Positions 6,274 to 8,757 of a stretch of 8,757 bases of DNA are shown here, piece by piece; position 1 is the first letter of the stretch; every line of letters starts with the position of its first letter. Origin of the DNA: JAEHDI01 sp035455185 (GTDB lineage: Bacteria; Acidobacteriota; Terriglobia; Bryobacterales; Bryobacteraceae); assembly GCA_035455185.1 (NCBI GenBank), contig DATIFQ010000520.1, forward strand, positions 1 to 8,757, given 5' to 3'. The position numbers and the translations under genes are program-made. The notes under the pieces were generated by a model. It saw nothing but the letters and a program-made list of their open reading frames with translations. It had not been told where the DNA came from and ran no database searches.

Positions 6274-7197
6274 TTACGACTCCTTGCCGTTGTACAAACC
6301 CGCGACGTACTTCTCATAGCCGTTGTACAGCAGTGTCGGTCGCCGCTCCATCCTCGGGATGACCTTCTCGAACGCCTGCGACCACCTCGGGTGCGGCTTG
6401 CCGGGATTGATGTTGGAGTAAAACCCGTATTCCAATGGCTGAAGTTTGTTCCAGAACGTCGCCGGCTGTTTAGAAACGAATTCGATCCGTACGATGGCCT
6501 TGATGCTCTTGTACCCGTACTTCCATGGCGTCACGATGCGGACCGGCGCTCCGTTCTGCTTGGGCAACGGTTTGCCGTAGAGCCCCGTCACCATCATCGT
6601 CAGCGCGTTCATCGCCTCGTCCATCCGAAGCGCCTCGAAGTACGGCCACGGATACCACGGCGCGCCCACCATCCCGGGCATCTCCTTGGGCCGGTTGACG
6701 GTCACGAACCGGACGTACTTCGCCTCGGGCTTAGGTTCCACCGCCTTGATTAGTTCGGAGAACGGAAATCCCGTCCACGGCACCGCCATCGACCATGCTT
6801 CCACGCAGCGATGACGGTACAACCGTTCCTCAAAGGGCATGGTACGAAGCAGGTCATCGAGATCCAAGGTCCGCGGCTTGTTCACCAGCCCCGTGACCTC
6901 GATTTTCCACGGACTTACCACGAACGAGCCAACCTTGTTTTTCACTGCCTGCTTGTCCGTCGGGTCAAATTCGTAGAAGTTGTTAAAGCCCGTCGCCGCC
7001 CACTCTTCCGTCACCGGCCGGTCCAGCGTGAACTCCGGATTCCGTTTCGCCGGGTACGGGCCCGCGGAAGCCGACACCAGCCGGTCCACTCCCAGAAAAC
7101 CCGCCGCCAGCAGCAACTGTCTGCGATTCAGGTAGATATGCTCCGGTGTCGCCTGACTCTCCGGGATTTCCCAGTCGCGTGGGATTCGAATCAACAT
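6274..7197 (-). CDS. msrP: MsrP-type protein-methionine-sulfoxide reductase, molybdopterin subunit
   Basis: A 307-aa sulfite-oxidase-fold protein matching E. coli MsrP (YedY) along its length. The periplasmic family member reduces methionine sulfoxide in oxidised envelope proteins using a molybdopterin cofactor. A Tat signal with NRRQLLLAAGFLG (24-36) follows a short N-terminal extension, fitting export of the folded, cofactor-loaded enzyme. The molybdenum-ligating Cys is Cys131 in HRCVEAWSM (129-137). Other family blocks are MPGMVGAPW, LRMDEAMNALT, the NGAPVRIVTPWKYGYKSIK region (215-233), EYGFYSNINP and HPRWSQA. The ATG at 7197 has a strong GGGAGGAG site. In E. coli the haem membrane partner MsrQ (YedZ) is encoded next door; here the gene is followed by convergent lepB and preceded by a divergent flavoenzyme, so msrQ is not adjacent. 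An electron donor encoded elsewhere is needed. Confidence 0.95.
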   Translation of the reverse strand: MLIRIPRDWEIPESQATPEHIYLNRRQLLLAAGFLGVDRLVSASAGPYPAKRNPEFTLDRPVTEEWAATGFNNFYEFDPTDKQAVKNKVGSFVVSPWKIEVTGLVNKPRTLDLDDLLRTMPFEERLYRHRCVEAWSMAVPWTGFPFSELIKAVEPKPEAKYVRFVTVNRPKEMPGMVGAPWYPWPYFEALRMDEAMNALTMMVTGLYGKPLPKQNGAPVRIVTPWKYGYKSIKAIVRIEFVSKQPATFWNKLQPLEYGFYSNINPGKPHPRWSQAFEKVIPRMERRPTLLYNGYEKYVAGLYNGKES

Positions 7198-7226
7198 GAC
7201 TCCTCCCGCAACCCCTCAATAGCCAG

Positions 7227-7236
7227 ATGCTAGCAT
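7227..7236. promoter_or_regulatory. 10-bp palindrome between msrP and the flavoenzyme gene
   Basis: ATGCTAGCAT is perfectly self-complementary and sits 20 bp before the flavoenzyme start in the 58-bp divergent spacer. It could be a dimeric-regulator operator, or part of an extended -10 (TGcTAGCAT) for the plus-strand gene. A palindrome of this length has a few-percent chance of arising in a spacer this size, so the call is weak. Confidence 0.2.
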
Positions 7237-7255
7237 GGTAGAACTTTATTCCTGA

Positions 7256-8757
7256 ATGCACGAAAAAACGGCAATCATCGTCGGTGCAGGACCCGCCGGT
7301 TTGACCGCCGCCTACGAACTTCTGTCCAGAACCGCTATCCGCCCGGTCGTCCTCGAGAAAAGCGAGTTCATGGGCGGCATCGCCCGCACGGTTAACTACA
7401 AGGGCTACCGGATGGACATCGGCGGTCATCGGTTCTTCTCGAAGTCCGACCGCGTCATGAACTGGTGGCTCGACGTCATGCCGATGCAGGCCGTCCCCGG
7501 CGCGCCACCCCCCATCACCTACCAGCGGCAGACTCGCACAGTACTCGGCTCCGGAGGAGGACCAGACCCCGACCGCGAGGACCGCGTAATGCTCCTTCGC
7601 AAACGCCGCTCGCGCATCTACTTCCTCCGCCGGTTCTTCGACTATCCCATTCGTCTCAGCGCGGAAACCCTCGCTAAGCTTGGCCTGGTCCGCACTGTTC
7701 GAATCGGTCTGAGCTATCTGAAGAGCGCTGCCTTCCCCATCCGCGACGAGCGCACCCTGGAGCAGTTCTTTATCAACCGCTTCGGGCACGAGCTCTACCT
7801 CACTTTTTTCAAGTCTTACACCGAGAAGGTTTGGGGCGTGCCGTGCGACCGGATCAGCGCCGAGTGGGGAAGCCAGAGGGTCAAGGGACTCTCTATCGCC
7901 CGCTCGGTTCAGCATTTCCTGAAGCAGGCGCTGCGCCGTCACTCGGACGTCGCACAGAAAGACACCGAAACCTCTCTGATCGAGCAGTTCCTCTACCCCA
8001 AGCTCGGGCCCGGGCAAATGTGGGAGGAAGTCGCGCGACAGGTTTGTGGAAAAGGCGGCGAGGTCCTGACGGGCTGGGACGCCGTTCGTGTCCGTACGGA
8101 CGGCTTTCGCGTCACTGGTATCGAGGCCGTCCACGCCTCGGGCGAGCGCCGGCTCTTCGAGGGAGACTACTTTTTCTCGACGATGCCCGTCCAGGAGCTG
8201 GTTCGCGCGCTGGATCGGCCCGCGCCTCCGGATGTCGTCGAGGTCAGCGAGGGCCTGATGTACCGCGACTTCATCACTGTCGGCCTGCTCGTCGGTGGTC
8301 TCAAAGTCAAGGAGGATCATCCAGACGGGTCAAAACTCATCCGCGATAACTGGATCTACATTCAGGAACCCGACGTTCTCGTCGGCCGCCTTCAGATCTT
8401 CAACAACTGGAGTCCCTATCTCGTCCCCGACAGAACCAAGGTGTGGCTCGGCCTCGAGTACTTCTGCAATGAGTCCGATCCGCTCTGGACAAGATCTGAC
8501 GCCGAGATGACCCGCCTCGCCACCGAGGAACTCGCCCGTATCGGAATTATTGATGCCGGCGATGTCCTTGACGCGACTGTCGTTCACGTCCCAAAGACCT
8601 ACCCGGCTTACTTCGGCACTTACCCGCGGTTTCACGTGGTTCGGGAGTACCTCGACCGGTTCGAGAATCTCTTCCTCATCGGCCGGAATGGCATGCACCG
8701 GTACAACAATCAGGATCACTCGATGCTCGCGGCCATGGTCGCCGTCGACAACCTTGC
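7256..8757 (+). CDS. UDP-galactopyranose-mutase-like FAD oxidoreductase (partial, 3' end missing)
   Basis: The reading frame is open from the ATG at 7256 to the right edge, giving 500 residues with no stop; the C-terminus lies outside. The N-terminus is a dinucleotide-binding fold with IVGAGPAGLTAAYEL (8-22), the ribose-binding acid in VLEKSE (Glu34), then GGIART and DIGGHRFFSK (54-63), marks of the NAD(P)-binding_8/amino-oxidase superfamily. The middle part has FFINRFGHELYLTFFKSYTEKVWG and EWGSQRVKGLSI, conserved in UGM-like and protoporphyrinogen-oxidase-like proteins. Near the end, GRNGMHRYNNQDHSM (476-490) resembles the UGM GR-x-Y-x-x-x-D-Q FAD/substrate block. I expect only a few tens of residues to be missing. 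It may act on a nucleotide sugar, lipid or polyprenyl substrate; true mutase activity is unproven because this is a distinct subgroup. No clear Shine-Dalgarno site precedes the start. It is divergent from msrP. Confidence 0.92.
   Translation, partial: MHEKTAIIVGAGPAGLTAAYELLSRTAIRPVVLEKSEFMGGIARTVNYKGYRMDIGGHRFFSKSDRVMNWWLDVMPMQAVPGAPPPITYQRQTRTVLGSGGGPDPDREDRVMLLRKRRSRIYFLRRFFDYPIRLSAETLAKLGLVRTVRIGLSYLKSAAFPIRDERTLEQFFINRFGHELYLTFFKSYTEKVWGVPCDRISAEWGSQRVKGLSIARSVQHFLKQALRRHSDVAQKDTETSLIEQFLYPKLGPGQMWEEVARQVCGKGGEVLTGWDAVRVRTDGFRVTGIEAVHASGERRLFEGDYFFSTMPVQELVRALDRPAPPDVVEVSEGLMYRDFITVGLLVGGLKVKEDHPDGSKLIRDNWIYIQEPDVLVGRLQIFNNWSPYLVPDRTKVWLGLEYFCNESDPLWTRSDAEMTRLATEELARIGIIDAGDVLDATVVHVPKTYPAYFGTYPRFHVVREYLDRFENLFLIGRNGMHRYNNQDHSMLAAMVAVDNL

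Noticed and set aside
6983..8320. A 445-codon open frame on the minus strand across the flavoenzyme and the start of msrP
   Set aside because: It lies opposite a well-conserved flavoenzyme with clear FAD motifs and also overlaps the msrP N-terminus in another frame. Its product is rich in D, E, V and A with no recognisable motif; high GC makes such antisense frames common.

Overview
The window (8757 bp) is a GC-rich bacterial chromosome fragment carrying ten protein-coding genes, one of them cut by the right edge. I see no rRNA, tRNA, CRISPR array or intact insertion sequence. The gene content points most towards Acidobacteriota of the Solibacter/Bryobacter type: an ECF sigma factor with a tiny non-zinc anti-sigma-like membrane protein, a Tat-targeted Gfo/Idh/MocA oxidoreductase, and a UDP-galactopyranose-mutase-like flavoenzyme. 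This is an inference from protein style, not a database result; Planctomycetota or related soil phyla remain possible.

Layout, left to right. (1) 1-54: a perfect stem-loop with a second, competing partner arm, lying just beyond the end of a methyltransferase gene. (2) 55-831, minus: class I SAM-dependent methyltransferase. (3) 979-2591, plus: a tightly coupled three-gene unit with overlapping ends, made of an ECF sigma factor, a 92-aa single-pass membrane protein (probable anti-sigma) and a 286-aa exported protein of unknown function. (4) 2592-2768: short convergent intergenic stretch with two hairpins. (5) 2769-3482, minus: a lone HEPN-domain protein in DNA of clearly lower GC (about 50% against about 71% in the next gene, by hand count). 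(6) 3582-5613, minus: a family-2 glycosyltransferase followed 22 bp later by a Tat-signal Gfo/Idh/MocA oxidoreductase. (7) 5656-6225, plus: signal peptidase I, divergent from the glycosyltransferase. (8) 6274-7197, minus: MsrP-type molybdopterin methionine-sulfoxide reductase catalytic subunit, convergent with lepB and without an msrQ partner in view. (9) 7256 to the right edge, plus: UGM-like FAD oxidoreductase, divergent from msrP.

How they fit together: the ECF unit looks like an envelope-sensing regulatory cassette. Signal peptidase, two Tat substrates (Gfo-like and MsrP), a polyprenol-phosphate-type glycosyltransferase and a UGM-like flavoenzyme all suit export, repair and sugar chemistry at the cell envelope. 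No single pathway joins them: transcription direction changes often, so this looks like ordinary chromosome with one probable acquired gene (HEPN). I find no strong case for a complete undescribed system. The best leads are the ECF/anti-sigma/exported-protein trio and the orphan low-GC HEPN gene. No gene-free stretch exceeds 300 bp.
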